Source: an uncultured Winogradskyella sp. (GTDB lineage: Bacteria > Bacteroidota > Bacteroidia > Flavobacteriales > Flavobacteriaceae). Taken from it: a DNA stretch of 64,000 nt. Made by a program: the position numbers and the translations under genes. The notes beneath the pieces were generated by a model. It saw nothing but the letters and a program-made list of their open reading frames with translations, was not told the origin of the DNA and did no database searches. The stretch spans positions 62,001 through 126,000 of the forward strand of contig NZ_CANMJY010000003.1 in the NCBI RefSeq assembly GCF_947498345.1, read 5' to 3'. Within the stretch, counting starts at the first letter, position 1, and each line of letters opens with the position of its first letter. Shown piece after piece: positions 8,648 to 17,213 of this stretch.

Positions 8648-9142
8648 TTGAACAAAGAGCTCGAACATAGTTTTGTTGAACAGTTGCAAAAGCATCAAAA
8701 CATTGTACATAAGGTATGTCGCTTATATACCAATAATGCAGATGCTCATAATGATTTGTTTCAGGAAATAACAATTCAATTATGGCGTGCATATCCTAAA
8801 TTTAGAGGAGACTCAAAATTTAGCACATGGATGTATCGTGTAGGCTTAAACACAGCTATTACACTTTATAGAAAATCTAAGCGACGTATTAACACGCAAG
8901 AGTTTGACAGTGTTGAGTTTAAAATAAAAGCTGAAGAGTATGATGATACTGAAGAAAAGCAATTGAAGCTTTTATACCAAGCAGTACATCAGTTAAATGA
9001 TATTGAAAAAGCGCTGGTGTTCTTATACTTAGAAGACAAAGACTATAGAGAGATTAGCACGACATTGGGTATTACAGAAGTAAATGCCCGTGTAAAAATG
9101 AATCGTGTAAAAAAGAAATTAAAAACAATATTAAATCCGTAA
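8648..9142 (+). CDS. ECF-type RNA polymerase sigma factor
   Basis: 164 residues. Region 2 has DAHNDLFQEITIQLWRAYPKF and STWMYRVGLNTAITLYRK (about residues 32-77). Region 4 has LNDIEKALVFLYLEDKDYRE and a helix-turn-helix with ITEVNARVKMNRVKKKLK (about 115-162). The start appears to be TTG at 8648. An in-frame stop lies 15 bases upstream and the next methionine is inside region 2. The next gene starts five bases after the stop and encodes a membrane protein, which fits a sigma/anti-sigma-like pair. Its target promoters are unknown. Confidence 0.85.
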   Translation: MNKELEHSFVEQLQKHQNIVHKVCRLYTNNADAHNDLFQEITIQLWRAYPKFRGDSKFSTWMYRVGLNTAITLYRKSKRRINTQEFDSVEFKIKAEEYDDTEEKQLKLLYQAVHQLNDIEKALVFLYLEDKDYREISTTLGITEVNARVKMNRVKKKLKTILNP

Positions 9143-9146
9143 GATT

Positions 9147-9779
9147 ATGGATGAATTAGAATTATTAAAGAAAGATTGGAATAAAGAAAAGGCAACCTAT
9201 AAAAGCTTTTCAGATTCAGACATTTATCCAATGTTACAAAAAAAATCATCTTCTATTGTAAAGACCTTATTTTATATAAGTATTGCAGAACTTGGATTTT
9301 GGATTTTGGTAAACACTTTACCTTATTTTATCTCAGAAGCTTATAGAGAAAAATTAAATACTAGTTATGAAAACCCGTTATTTATGGCTTTATCTATTTT
9401 AAGCTTTGTAGTAATTTTGGTATTTATCTACTTACTCTTTAAGTCCTACAAATCCATTTCTATTACCGATAATGCAAAAAAATTGATGGAGAGTATTTTA
9501 AGAACGCGTAAGGTTATTAAATACTATGTTATCTATAATCTAGTGATGATTTTTATTTCAATTCCATTATCACTCTATTTTGAATTTAACCAAAATACAG
9601 TATTTCACGATCAGGTGGCGTCTATGAACTCTACACAAACCATAAAACTCTATGTAGTTACTGTATTTATAACTGGTATATTCTTATTGGTATTTTGGCT
9701 ATTCTATAAATTATTATACGGTATACTTTTAAAACGCCTCAATAGAAATTACGACGAACTTAAAAAGCTAGAAGTTTAA
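9147..9779 (+). CDS. Membrane protein paired with the ECF sigma factor (possible anti-sigma factor)
   Basis: 210 residues, not assignable to a characterised family. A soluble N-terminus (MDELELLKKDWNKEKATYKS, about 1-37) precedes four predicted membrane helices near 38-60, 80-98, 130-146 and 168-190, and a short charged tail. The LELLKKDWNKE opening is common in proteins encoded directly after ECF sigma genes in Bacteroidota, where the cytoplasmic segment may bind sigma. There is no zinc-binding HxxxCxxC motif. Its job as an anti-sigma factor is inferred only from position and topology. Confidence 0.6.
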   Translation: MDELELLKKDWNKEKATYKSFSDSDIYPMLQKKSSSIVKTLFYISIAELGFWILVNTLPYFISEAYREKLNTSYENPLFMALSILSFVVILVFIYLLFKSYKSISITDNAKKLMESILRTRKVIKYYVIYNLVMIFISIPLSLYFEFNQNTVFHDQVASMNSTQTIKLYVVTVFITGIFLLVFWLFYKLLYGILLKRLNRNYDELKKLEV

Positions 9780-9803
9780 ATGTAGATTTAAGGCTAAACC
9801 TTT

Positions 9804-10604
9804 TTACCAATCCCTTAGTTCTTTATTTAGACGCTCTTTCTCTTCTAATTCTTCTTGCGAAATTACCTTTAAAAATGATGGATGCTGCTCTATAGCAAAT
9901 TCAATTTTTTCAACGATGTCAGCTATAGATTCATTTTCATAATCTATTTCCAGAGGTGGTTTTACTTCAAAAGATTGATAGATATTTTTCTTTTTAATTC
10001 TAAGCCCTTTTTTATCAAACGAACGTCTAAAACCGTCAATAACTATAGGTACAACTATTGGTTTGTAAGTTTTTATAATATGAGCAGTACCTTTTCTAAT
10101 CGGCTTAAACGGTGTTGTTGTACCTTGCGGGAAGGTTACCACCCAACCATCATCTAAGGCCTTTTTTATGGCAGTAATATCACTCATTTTCACTTGACGA
10201 TTCACATCTTTACCTTGAGAACGCCATGTACGTTCAATACTAATAGAACCTGTATATGCGAAAATTTTAGGAATAAGACCAGATTTCATAGTCTCTTTGG
10301 CAGCTACATAGTACATGTTTAACTTGGGGTTCCAGAGATAACCTACATTTTTAATATTATCTAACCGACCACTTAAACTGGCATTAAATACATGAAACAT
10401 AGCTATAACATCAGCAAAATAAGTCTGGTGATTAGAGATAAACAACACATTAGTATCTGGTAAGTTTTTAATGATTTCAGAACCTTCAATTTGTAGGTCG
10501 TTAAAACCTCTAAAGCGTCTGTGTGTAAGCAGACCTAAGATTCTAATCAACCATTTTTTTACCCAAAGTATATGTCCGAAAGGATTTTTTTTAAATAATC
10601 CCAT
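9804..10604 (-). CDS. 1-acyl-sn-glycerol-3-phosphate acyltransferase-like protein (PlsC family)
   Basis: 266 residues in the lysophosphatidic acid acyltransferase superfamily. Motif I is read as SNHQTYFADV, with His59 and Asp65 separated by five residues instead of the usual four. Motif II-like GSISIERTWR and motif III-like FPQGTTTPF are followed by KPIVVPIVIDG. The family transfers an acyl chain to lysophosphatidate or related lipids at the inner face of the membrane. The altered motifs leave the acceptor open (ornithine or other aminolipids are possible in this phylum). It may share a transcript with the CoA pyrophosphatase gene 48 bases upstream. Confidence 0.75.
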   Translation of the reverse strand: MGLFKKNPFGHILWVKKWLIRILGLLTHRRFRGFNDLQIEGSEIIKNLPDTNVLFISNHQTYFADVIAMFHVFNASLSGRLDNIKNVGYLWNPKLNMYYVAAKETMKSGLIPKIFAYTGSISIERTWRSQGKDVNRQVKMSDITAIKKALDDGWVVTFPQGTTTPFKPIRKGTAHIIKTYKPIVVPIVIDGFRRSFDKKGLRIKKKNIYQSFEVKPPLEIDYENESIADIVEKIEFAIEQHPSFLKVISQEELEEKERLNKELRDW

Positions 10605-10652
10605 AGTTAGTATTCAGTTTTAGTCAATCACAAAAGTAACAAATAAGGAACG

Positions 10653-11294
10653 TTACAAAACTTGTTTTAACAAGTCTTTTACTTCGCCAAGCATCATAGC
10701 AGTGGCTCCCCAAACGATATGTCCATTTAATTTAAAAGCTGGTACATCTACCTCAACCCCAAAAGAGGTTGACACTCTGGTCGTTGTCGTATTTATATCA
10801 TGTAAAAAATCTTGAAGCTTAATCTCAATAATAGCTTCAACTTCTTCATCTTGTTTTATAAAATTTGGTGTACTTTCAGAAACGGCTACAAAGGGATGCA
10901 CCATAAAGTTACTTGGAGGAATGTATAATGGTGACATGGTTTTAATCACCCGAACCATATGTTCTGGCACACCAACCTCTTCTTCAGTTTCACGAATTGC
11001 AGTTATCATCAAGCTTTCATCTTCATCTTCAAATTTTCCACCTGGAAAACCAACTTGTGCAGAGTGTACACCTTTATAAGTTTTGCGAAGAATTAAAACC
11101 AAATAGGTTTTACCTTCAGTATTTGGATAAAACAATGCCAAAACACCTGCTTTTTTTGCTTGTTTTGCTCTTTCTTTCATTCGTTCTGCTAGCTCTAACC
11201 TATATGGTGGAGACATTTTTGCATGCGATGCTTCTCCAAAAAGCTCGAGGTACTTAATTTTTACTACAGATTCTAAAAATGTTTCAAAAAGCAT
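10653..11294 (-). CDS. NUDIX hydrolase, CoA pyrophosphatase type
   Basis: 213 residues. A complete Nudix box GX5EX7REUXEEXGU runs from GGKFEDEDESLMITAIRE through TEEEVGV, at about residues 89-111. It is preceded by LVLILRKTYKGVHSAQVGFP, which matches the LLTxRs..HxGqvsFPGG pattern of CoA-pyrophosphatases (CoAse/NudL group). It probably cleaves CoA to 3',5'-ADP and 4'-phosphopantetheine. The region ahead of the box (MKERAKQAKKAGVLALFYP) also fits this subfamily. It lies upstream of the acyltransferase gene on the same strand. Confidence 0.85.
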   Translation of the reverse strand: MLFETFLESVVKIKYLELFGEASHAKMSPPYRLELAERMKERAKQAKKAGVLALFYPNTEGKTYLVLILRKTYKGVHSAQVGFPGGKFEDEDESLMITAIRETEEEVGVPEHMVRVIKTMSPLYIPPSNFMVHPFVAVSESTPNFIKQDEEVEAIIEIKLQDFLHDINTTTTRVSTSFGVEVDVPAFKLNGHIVWGATAMMLGEVKDLLKQVL

Positions 11295-11385
11295 TTATAA
11301 TTCAAAATTAAATAGGTGTCAAGTACTTATTATTTAACAAAAATACGTTTTAAGTTTTATATAATTTTTCTTACTTTCACAAAGC

Positions 11386-11475
11386 TTTAGATTTAATTCT
11401 TGTTGACTACAAGATTGCAAGCTCCCTTAAAGTTGCAATGTTTATAGTGTGTTATTATTAATAATTAAATCTAAA
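11386..11475 (+). promoter_or_regulatory. Structured leader with nested inverted repeats before the secreted protein gene
   Basis: A perfect 13-bp inverted repeat, TTTAGATTTAATT (11386-11398) with AATTAAATCTAAA (11463-11475), ends four bases before the ATG at 11480. Inside it is a second perfect pair, ATTGCAA (11414-11420) with TTGCAAT (11433-11439). In RNA this would give a long stem with an inner hairpin and would occlude the ribosome-binding region. The function is inferred from the geometry only. Confidence 0.4.
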
Positions 11476-11479
11476 TACG

Positions 11480-12781
11480 ATGAACTACAAGAATTACAAT
11501 TTAATCTTGCTATTGTTTATAGTTTTTTGCTATAAAATTAATGCACAAGCAAGTATCACTCTCACAAATACGGACTATGTCATTTGCGACATGCAACCTA
11601 TTGATGTTACCGGAGTATATTCTATTCCTATTGGTAACTCTGCAAATGTTTCAATCGTCTTAATTGAACAAGGCTGTGGATCAGGTACAGCGACACTAAC
11701 TAATACATTTAGTAATAATAGCTTTTCATTTACTATAGATCCAGTAGCAATGGGGCTTAACCAAAATTGTTCTTACGAAATAGCAGCTTCGTTAAGCGGG
11801 TACGGTGTTGGAGATAATGATACTGCTAATAACACATCGTTACCAGATATTGTCTTTAATTCTCAATGTACCAGTATAGCTTTAACTAATACAGATTATA
11901 TAATTTGTAATATGCAACCTATTGATATAACGGGTAGTTTTTCAGTTCCGAATCCAAACTCCGTTAGCATTTCAATAGTTTTAATTCAACAGGGTTGTGG
12001 GTCAGGCACAACAACAATAACACAAACATTTAGTAATGGCAACTTTTCATTTAATATAGACCCAATTGCTTTAGGATTAAATCAAAATTGCACATACGAA
12101 ATAGTAGCCTCATTAAATGGGTTCGGCACAACAGATAGCGATACTGCTAATAACACTTCTCTCCCGGATATAATCTTTGATACTGACTGCAATATTGTAG
12201 ATCCTTGTTCTCTTGAAGGCCTGGAGTTAGTTGTTGATCCATTTACTCGTATACTATCGTGGAATAATATTGCCAACCGTTATCGTATAGAATTTGTAGT
12301 AGATTACAAATGTATTGGACCAAATCCTAACCCATTTCTAGACGGAAATACAGAACTATATTCTACAGTAAATAATTTCATTGATTTAGACAATGTTCTA
12401 ACTGACACTGGTGGAAGATCATGGAGGTTTAGAATTAAAGCTGGTAGAGGCTGTCCATGGTCAGATTGGTGTTGCATCACCTTAGTACCTAATCCAATTA
12501 ATACAGATTACTATTCGGCTTGTGTTTCTAGTCAAGAAAGACTCTTGCCTAATAAAATAACTACAAATATTGATGATGCGAAAATATCTGTTTCTTCAGA
12601 AAACTTAAATATAGAATCATTTACACTTTATAACATCCACGGGAAAATTGAAAATAGAACGAATAAAGCTCGTAAAAACAATCATTATTTATATACAGAT
12701 AACTTAAAACAAGGTATTTACATACTAAGAATTAGATTAGAAGATAATTCAATTGTAACTAAAAAAGTTTATATAAAATAA
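11480..12781 (+). CDS. Secreted protein with two tandem repeat domains and a type IX secretion C-terminal domain
   Basis: 433 residues. A signal peptide (about 1-22, ending INAQA) is followed by two near-identical domains of about 105 residues. Each opens with LTNTDYxICxMQPIDxTG, contains QGCGSGT and LNQNCxYEI, and closes with DTANNTSLPDI. A linker with SLEGLELVVDPFTRILSWNN precedes a cysteine-containing segment (WSDWCC). The end (SFTLYNIHGKI to IVTKKVYIK) matches a type A T9SS sorting domain that directs proteins through the Por machinery to the surface. The repeats look like CARDB-type beta sandwiches. The ligand is unknown. A strong terminator follows. Confidence 0.75.
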   Translation: MNYKNYNLILLLFIVFCYKINAQASITLTNTDYVICDMQPIDVTGVYSIPIGNSANVSIVLIEQGCGSGTATLTNTFSNNSFSFTIDPVAMGLNQNCSYEIAASLSGYGVGDNDTANNTSLPDIVFNSQCTSIALTNTDYIICNMQPIDITGSFSVPNPNSVSISIVLIQQGCGSGTTTITQTFSNGNFSFNIDPIALGLNQNCTYEIVASLNGFGTTDSDTANNTSLPDIIFDTDCNIVDPCSLEGLELVVDPFTRILSWNNIANRYRIEFVVDYKCIGPNPNPFLDGNTELYSTVNNFIDLDNVLTDTGGRSWRFRIKAGRGCPWSDWCCITLVPNPINTDYYSACVSSQERLLPNKITTNIDDAKISVSSENLNIESFTLYNIHGKIENRTNKARKNNHYLYTDNLKQGIYILRIRLEDNSIVTKKVYIK

Positions 12782-12803
12782 TCTTCTATTAAAAGTTCAA
12801 ACG

Positions 12804-12838
12804 AAAGCTGATTAAACATATTTAATCAGCTTTTTTTT
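12804..12838 (+). terminator. Strong intrinsic terminator
   Basis: A perfect 13-bp stem, AAAGCTGATTAAA (12804-12816) and TTTAATCAGCTTT (12821-12833), with a CATA loop and a run of eight T from 12831, ends the secreted protein's transcript. The T-run merges with a TATTTTTG promoter-like element (12838-12845) for the next gene. Confidence 0.9.
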
Positions 12839-12850
12839 ATTTTTGGCTTT

Positions 12851-13552
12851 ATGAAAAGAAGTCTATTCGTTATTCTAATCTTGCTTTTGTGGAACTGTGA
12901 AGATAAATCATCTTCAAAACAAACCGATAACACTACTGTCAAAGATTCTATAGTTAATAAACCTAAGGCAACAGCAGAGAAAAAACCAGAGCCTATGTTT
13001 CCTCCGCTCACGGACAATAATGCTATGGATTTTTTTTTAAACTACGAAAAAGAACACAAGGAGAATAAAATACGGATTGTTACTGATTTTGGAAATATAG
13101 ATATTTTACTTTACGACAAAACCAAGTTCCATCGTGCTAATTTTATTTACCTGACCAAACGTAAATATTTTGATGGCACGCAATTTTATAGGGTGGTAAA
13201 AGACTTTGTAATACAAGGAGGAAGTAGTGATGATGTTAACTTATACAAAAAACGTCGAAAAATAGGAAGATATTTATTACCTCCAGATACCAAACGTGGT
13301 TATACCCACAAACGCGGTGCCGTTTCTATGCCAAGCAGTGAAATAGAAAATGCTTATAAATTGGCATCTCCTTTTCAATTTTTTATCATTCAGCGACCGG
13401 ATGGTGCTACTTATTTAGACAAGGAATATACTGTTTTTGGTGAAGTGATTTCTGGCATGGATGTGGTCGATAAAATCAATATTGTAAAGACAGACGATGG
13501 AGATTGGCCATTGAATAATGTATATATTAGGACTGTAGAAATTATAAAATAA
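12851..13552 (+). CDS. Lipoprotein peptidyl-prolyl cis-trans isomerase, cyclophilin type
   Basis: 233 residues. A lipoprotein signal peptide with lipobox LLLWNC puts the acylated cysteine near residue 17. A lysine/glutamate-rich linker leads to a cyclophilin domain at about 75-232, with IRIVTDFGNIDILLYD, FHRANFIYLTKRKYFDGTQF, the catalytic-region YRVVKDFVIQGG, and FQFFIIQRPDG near the end. It would assist folding of periplasmic or outer-membrane proteins from a membrane anchor. A TATTTTTG element ends five bases before the ATG, implying a very short leader if used. Confidence 0.87.
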   Translation: MKRSLFVILILLLWNCEDKSSSKQTDNTTVKDSIVNKPKATAEKKPEPMFPPLTDNNAMDFFLNYEKEHKENKIRIVTDFGNIDILLYDKTKFHRANFIYLTKRKYFDGTQFYRVVKDFVIQGGSSDDVNLYKKRRKIGRYLLPPDTKRGYTHKRGAVSMPSSEIENAYKLASPFQFFIIQRPDGATYLDKEYTVFGEVISGMDVVDKINIVKTDDGDWPLNNVYIRTVEIIK

Positions 13553-13614
13553 TTAAGACTTCCTTTTTTTAGTTTTTGTACCTTGTTTTCGTAATCTCGA
13601 AAAACTAACACATC

Positions 13615-15753
13615 ATGATTTTTAAATCAATCAAAGCTGTTGCTCTAGGCAGTATTATCTTATTGGCAAGTTGTAAAGAAGAACCAAAGACTGAAGATAA
13701 ATTAATGACAGATAATATCTTATTACAAGAATGGGGAGGGCCATTTCAAGGAGTTCCTGCTTTTGACAAAATGGATGTAGCCGATGTAAAAGAAGCTATA
13801 GAAAAAGGTATGGAACATCAATTAAAACAAATTGATGCTATTGCTAAAAATGAAGAAGATCCAACTTTTGAAAACACCATCGTTGCTATGGAAAGTGCTG
13901 GCAAACCTCTTAATCGGGTATTTGCATATTATGGCATTATGAGTAGTAATATGTCTTCTCCCGAGTTTAGAAAAGTTCAGGCAGAACTAGCACCAAAACT
14001 ATCTGATTTTAGATCTAAAATTTCTCAAAACGAAGCGTTATTTAAACGCATTAAAACGGTATATGATGCATCTCAAAAAAATCCTCTTGAGCCACAAGCC
14101 CAACGTGTTGTAGATTTAACGTATAAACAATTTGAAATGAATGGGGCCAATCTGGATGCCGAAAAGAAAAAACGTTATGCAGAAATCAATAAAGAGTTAT
14201 CCACACTTTACACTAAGTTTTCAAATAATGTACTGCATGATGAAGAAAACTATGTTACCTACTTAACTAAAGACCAGCTCGGTGGTTTATCCGAAGGTTT
14301 TATAAAATCGGCTGCTAAAATAGCATCTGGCAAAGGGCAAGATGGCAAATATGCTATTACAAATACAAGATCATCAATGGATCCTTTCCTTATCTACTCT
14401 ACAGAACGTGAGTTGCGCAAACAAGTATGGGAAAATTATTATTCGAGGGGAGATAACGGAGACGAATACGATAACAATAAAATTATCGCAGAGATTTTAA
14501 AACTTCGTAAGGAGCGTGTTGGTTTATTAGGATACAATAATTATGCACAATGGAGATTACAAGATCGCATGGCAAAGAATCCTGAAAATGCAATGGATTT
14601 AATGCTCAAAGTATGGCCAGCAGCAACCGCGAGAGTAAAAGAAGAGGTTGTAGATATGCAAGCTGTTGCCAATGAGCTTGGTGATAACATTACTATTCAA
14701 CCTTGGGATTATCGCTATTATGCCGAAAAAGTTAGAAAAAAGAAATACGATTTAGATAGTGACGAAGTAAAACAATATCTGCAGTTAGATAAGTTAACCG
14801 ATGCTATGTTTTTTGTGGCTGGGGAATTATTCAATTATAAGTTTACTCCAGTTGAAGAAGGTTCCGTTCCTGTATTTCATGAAGATGTAAATGTTTGGGA
14901 AGTTACCGATAAAGATTCTGGTAAGCATATTGGTCTTTGGTACTTAGACCCATACGCACGTGAAGGAAAACGCTCAGGAGCATGGGCCACGACTTACAGG
15001 AGTTCAACAACTTTTGAAGGCGAAACTAACGTCTTGGCCTCAAACAATTCTAACTTTGTAAAACCTGCACCAGGAGAAGCCGTTTTAGTCTCCTGGGATG
15101 ATGCCACAACATTCTTTCATGAGTTTGGTCATGCACTACATTTCTTTGCTGCTGATGTTAAATATCCAACACTTCAAGGCGGTGTTAGAGATTATACCGA
15201 ATTTCAATCGCAGTTATTAGAACGTTGGTTATCAACAGACAAAGTGATCAATCAGTTTTTAGTACACTATAAAACTGAAGAACCTATCACAGCTGAATTG
15301 GTTGAAAAAATTAAAAAAGCATCTACATTCAATCAAGGCTTTGGAACTACCGAATATTTGGCATCTGCATTAATCGATATGAAATTACATTTAGCAGATC
15401 CTACAGATATTGACATTGACAAATTTGAACGTGAAACTTTAGATGAATTAGGTATGCCTAAAGAGTTGCCTATGCGTCATCGCACACCACATTTTGGCCA
15501 TGTCTTTTCTGGCGAAGGTTACGCAACAGCCTATTACGGTTACATGTGGGCAGATGTACTTACCAGTGATGCTTCTGAAGCGTTTAAAGAAGCACCTGAT
15601 GGTTTTTACGACAAAGATGTGGCAGATAAATTAGTAAAGTATTTGTTTGCTCCACGTAATGCTATGGATCCAGCAGAGGCTTATAGAAAATTTAGAGGTC
15701 GTGATGCAAAGATTGAAGCTTTGATGAGAGATAGAGGCTTTCCTGTACCTTAA
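13615..15753 (+). CDS. dcp: M3-family dipeptidyl carboxypeptidase (Dcp-like) lipoprotein
   Basis: 712 residues. The lipoprotein signal sequence has lipobox LLASC (Cys near residue 20). The thimet-oligopeptidase fold carries the zinc motif HEFGH at residues 502-506, followed by the downstream glutamate region YTEFQSQLLERW. Substrate-side motifs GHVFSGEGYATAYYGYMWAD and a C-terminal AYRKFRGRDAKIEALMRDRG match Dcp and oligopeptidase A relatives. It removes C-terminal dipeptides from short peptides. The lipid anchor suggests a periplasmic location, helping to salvage peptides. The Dcp rather than OpdA assignment is by overall resemblance. Confidence 0.88.
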   Translation: MIFKSIKAVALGSIILLASCKEEPKTEDKLMTDNILLQEWGGPFQGVPAFDKMDVADVKEAIEKGMEHQLKQIDAIAKNEEDPTFENTIVAMESAGKPLNRVFAYYGIMSSNMSSPEFRKVQAELAPKLSDFRSKISQNEALFKRIKTVYDASQKNPLEPQAQRVVDLTYKQFEMNGANLDAEKKKRYAEINKELSTLYTKFSNNVLHDEENYVTYLTKDQLGGLSEGFIKSAAKIASGKGQDGKYAITNTRSSMDPFLIYSTERELRKQVWENYYSRGDNGDEYDNNKIIAEILKLRKERVGLLGYNNYAQWRLQDRMAKNPENAMDLMLKVWPAATARVKEEVVDMQAVANELGDNITIQPWDYRYYAEKVRKKKYDLDSDEVKQYLQLDKLTDAMFFVAGELFNYKFTPVEEGSVPVFHEDVNVWEVTDKDSGKHIGLWYLDPYAREGKRSGAWATTYRSSTTFEGETNVLASNNSNFVKPAPGEAVLVSWDDATTFFHEFGHALHFFAADVKYPTLQGGVRDYTEFQSQLLERWLSTDKVINQFLVHYKTEEPITAELVEKIKKASTFNQGFGTTEYLASALIDMKLHLADPTDIDIDKFERETLDELGMPKELPMRHRTPHFGHVFSGEGYATAYYGYMWADVLTSDASEAFKEAPDGFYDKDVADKLVKYLFAPRNAMDPAEAYRKFRGRDAKIEALMRDRGFPVP

Positions 15754-15781
15754 ACAGAATAAATAGATTACACATATAAAT

Positions 15782-15821
15782 TCTCGTTATCAGATAAAAT
15801 ATTTGCTGACGAGACTTTTTT
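15782..15821 (+). terminator. Intrinsic terminator after the M3 peptidase gene
   Basis: TCTCGT (15782-15787) pairs with ACGAGA (15809-15814), extended across a small bulge by CAG/CTG, and is followed by CTTTTTTATT. The position 30 bases after the stop supports termination. Confidence 0.65.
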
Positions 15822-15900
15822 ATTGAACATGTACAAATGTTTCTAAAATTTATATAACTAAATGTTGTCAATTGAATATAGAAATTTCAAAAATAAATTC

Positions 15901-16584
15901 TCAATCTATATCGCTTTCAAATTCATCCATAGTGTCTGGTGGAGGTAATAAACCCAGAAAACGAGCAAATACAACTAATGTCATAAACAATCCAATTATT
16001 GCTTGAGCTGTAAATACTGCAAACCCCATATTAGTAGTTGCTACATATTGACTTGGACTAAATGAAAACATCAATAGCATACTTTCATGAAATACTTGTA
16101 AAAAAGTTAATTCAGGGCTATTAGGAGGTAATGATATATGACCACTTCTATAAAACCACATATAAGCCACACCAAACCAACAAATAATCTCGATATAGTT
16201 ATGCAATAATAGCAAAACCATTCTTCTGTAACTTCTTACTGCATACTTATCTTCATTTAACTTGGCTCTATATTCATCAAATAATAATACATTGATTTGA
16301 TAGATAATAATTTCAAAAGTTCTAAAAAAACCAAAACACATTACAAAGAATAGCAATAGATTTTTGTCATATTCTCTGCGATAGGTTACGATAAGTAATG
16401 TAATAATCGATAATAAAGTATTAAAAGTAACGTAGTATTCAACAAATGAATATGATTTTGACTTTTTAGGAGCTAGCCTTCTAATAATTGTAAATATCGA
16501 TATATAACTCAGAACTCTAAATACTTGTGACCAAAAATGCACAAGCCAACTTTTATTCTTTTTTTTCTTTTTCTTTTTTGGCAT
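15901..16584 (-). CDS. Membrane protein with ion-channel-like C-terminus
   Basis: 227 residues, not assignable to a named family with certainty. The N-terminus is almost all lysine (MPKKKKKKKNKS). About four membrane helices follow (near 20-35, 50-66, 76-100 and 126-146). A re-entrant-looking segment (FHESMLLMFSFSPS) then leads to a final helix (AVFTAQAIIGLFMTLVVFARFLG). The last part resembles the pore and inner helix of two-TM potassium channels, where AQAIIGLFMTLVVFARFLG would be the inner helix. The TVGYG filter is replaced by QYVATTNMG, so K+ selectivity is not expected. Downstream of the TRIC channel gene, with 14 bases between them. Confidence 0.5.
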   Translation of the reverse strand: MPKKKKKKKNKSWLVHFWSQVFRVLSYISIFTIIRRLAPKKSKSYSFVEYYVTFNTLLSIITLLIVTYRREYDKNLLLFFVMCFGFFRTFEIIIYQINVLLFDEYRAKLNEDKYAVRSYRRMVLLLLHNYIEIICWFGVAYMWFYRSGHISLPPNSPELTFLQVFHESMLLMFSFSPSQYVATTNMGFAVFTAQAIIGLFMTLVVFARFLGLLPPPDTMDEFESDID

Positions 16585-16598
16585 AACTAAAAATATTA

Positions 16599-17213
16599 TT
16601 ATTCGGTGTCATTCTTATACAAAGTAGGTAAACTAATTTTAAACTTTACAGCTATTAAACGTATAGTTATCACCACCAAACCCGCAATAACAAAAAGATA
16701 GTTTTGGTCTTCTAAAAAATGACGCAGTAAGAAATAGGTTAATCCCCCCAAAATACAAGCTGTAGCATAAACTTCTTTTCTAAATATTACTGGAATTTCG
16801 TTACATAAAATATCTCGTATTACACCACCAAAACAAGCAGTCATGGTTCCTAATGCGATGCAAATAATGGGGTGTAAACCTGCAACCAACCCCGTTTCTA
16901 TTCCAACTACAGTGTAGAGTCCTATACCAATTGTATCAAATAAAAATAAAGAGCGACGCAAGTGTTTTAAATAATCTCTAAATACTACAGCAAACACTGC
17001 AGATCCTATAATTACATAAACAAACGTCATATTCTGCATCCATGACACAGGCTCTACTCCAACCATAATATCACGTAAAGTGCCTCCACCAACAGCTGTT
17101 ACAAATGCAATAATGAGAACACCAAATGGGTCCATACGCTTATTCATGGCAACCAAAACCCCAGAAATAGCAAAAGCTATGGTTCCTAATATGTCTATAG
17201 TTTGGAAAAACAT
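16599..17213 (-). CDS. TRIC-family trimeric intracellular cation channel homologue (YadS/UPF0126)
   Basis: 204 residues with seven membrane helices and the paired glycine-rich signature of the family. The first is AISGVLVAMNKRMDPFGVLIIAFVTAVGGGTLRDIMVG (residues about 16-53) and the repeat is ALGTMTACFGGVIRDILCNE (about 120-139). Prokaryotic TRIC proteins form homotrimeric monovalent-cation pores in the inner membrane. Its ATG overlaps the stop of the upstream RDD gene (TAATG arrangement), so the two are likely translationally coupled. The pore-like gene at 15901 follows. Confidence 0.88.
   Translation of the reverse strand: MFFQTIDILGTIAFAISGVLVAMNKRMDPFGVLIIAFVTAVGGGTLRDIMVGVEPVSWMQNMTFVYVIIGSAVFAVVFRDYLKHLRRSLFLFDTIGIGLYTVVGIETGLVAGLHPIICIALGTMTACFGGVIRDILCNEIPVIFRKEVYATACILGGLTYFLLRHFLEDQNYLFVIAGLVVITIRLIAVKFKISLPTLYKNDTE

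Noticed and set aside
8648..9779. Second FecI/FecR pair
   Set aside because: The sigma factor is ECF-type, but its partner is a four-helix protein without FecR or DUF4974 domains, and no receptor is adjacent.
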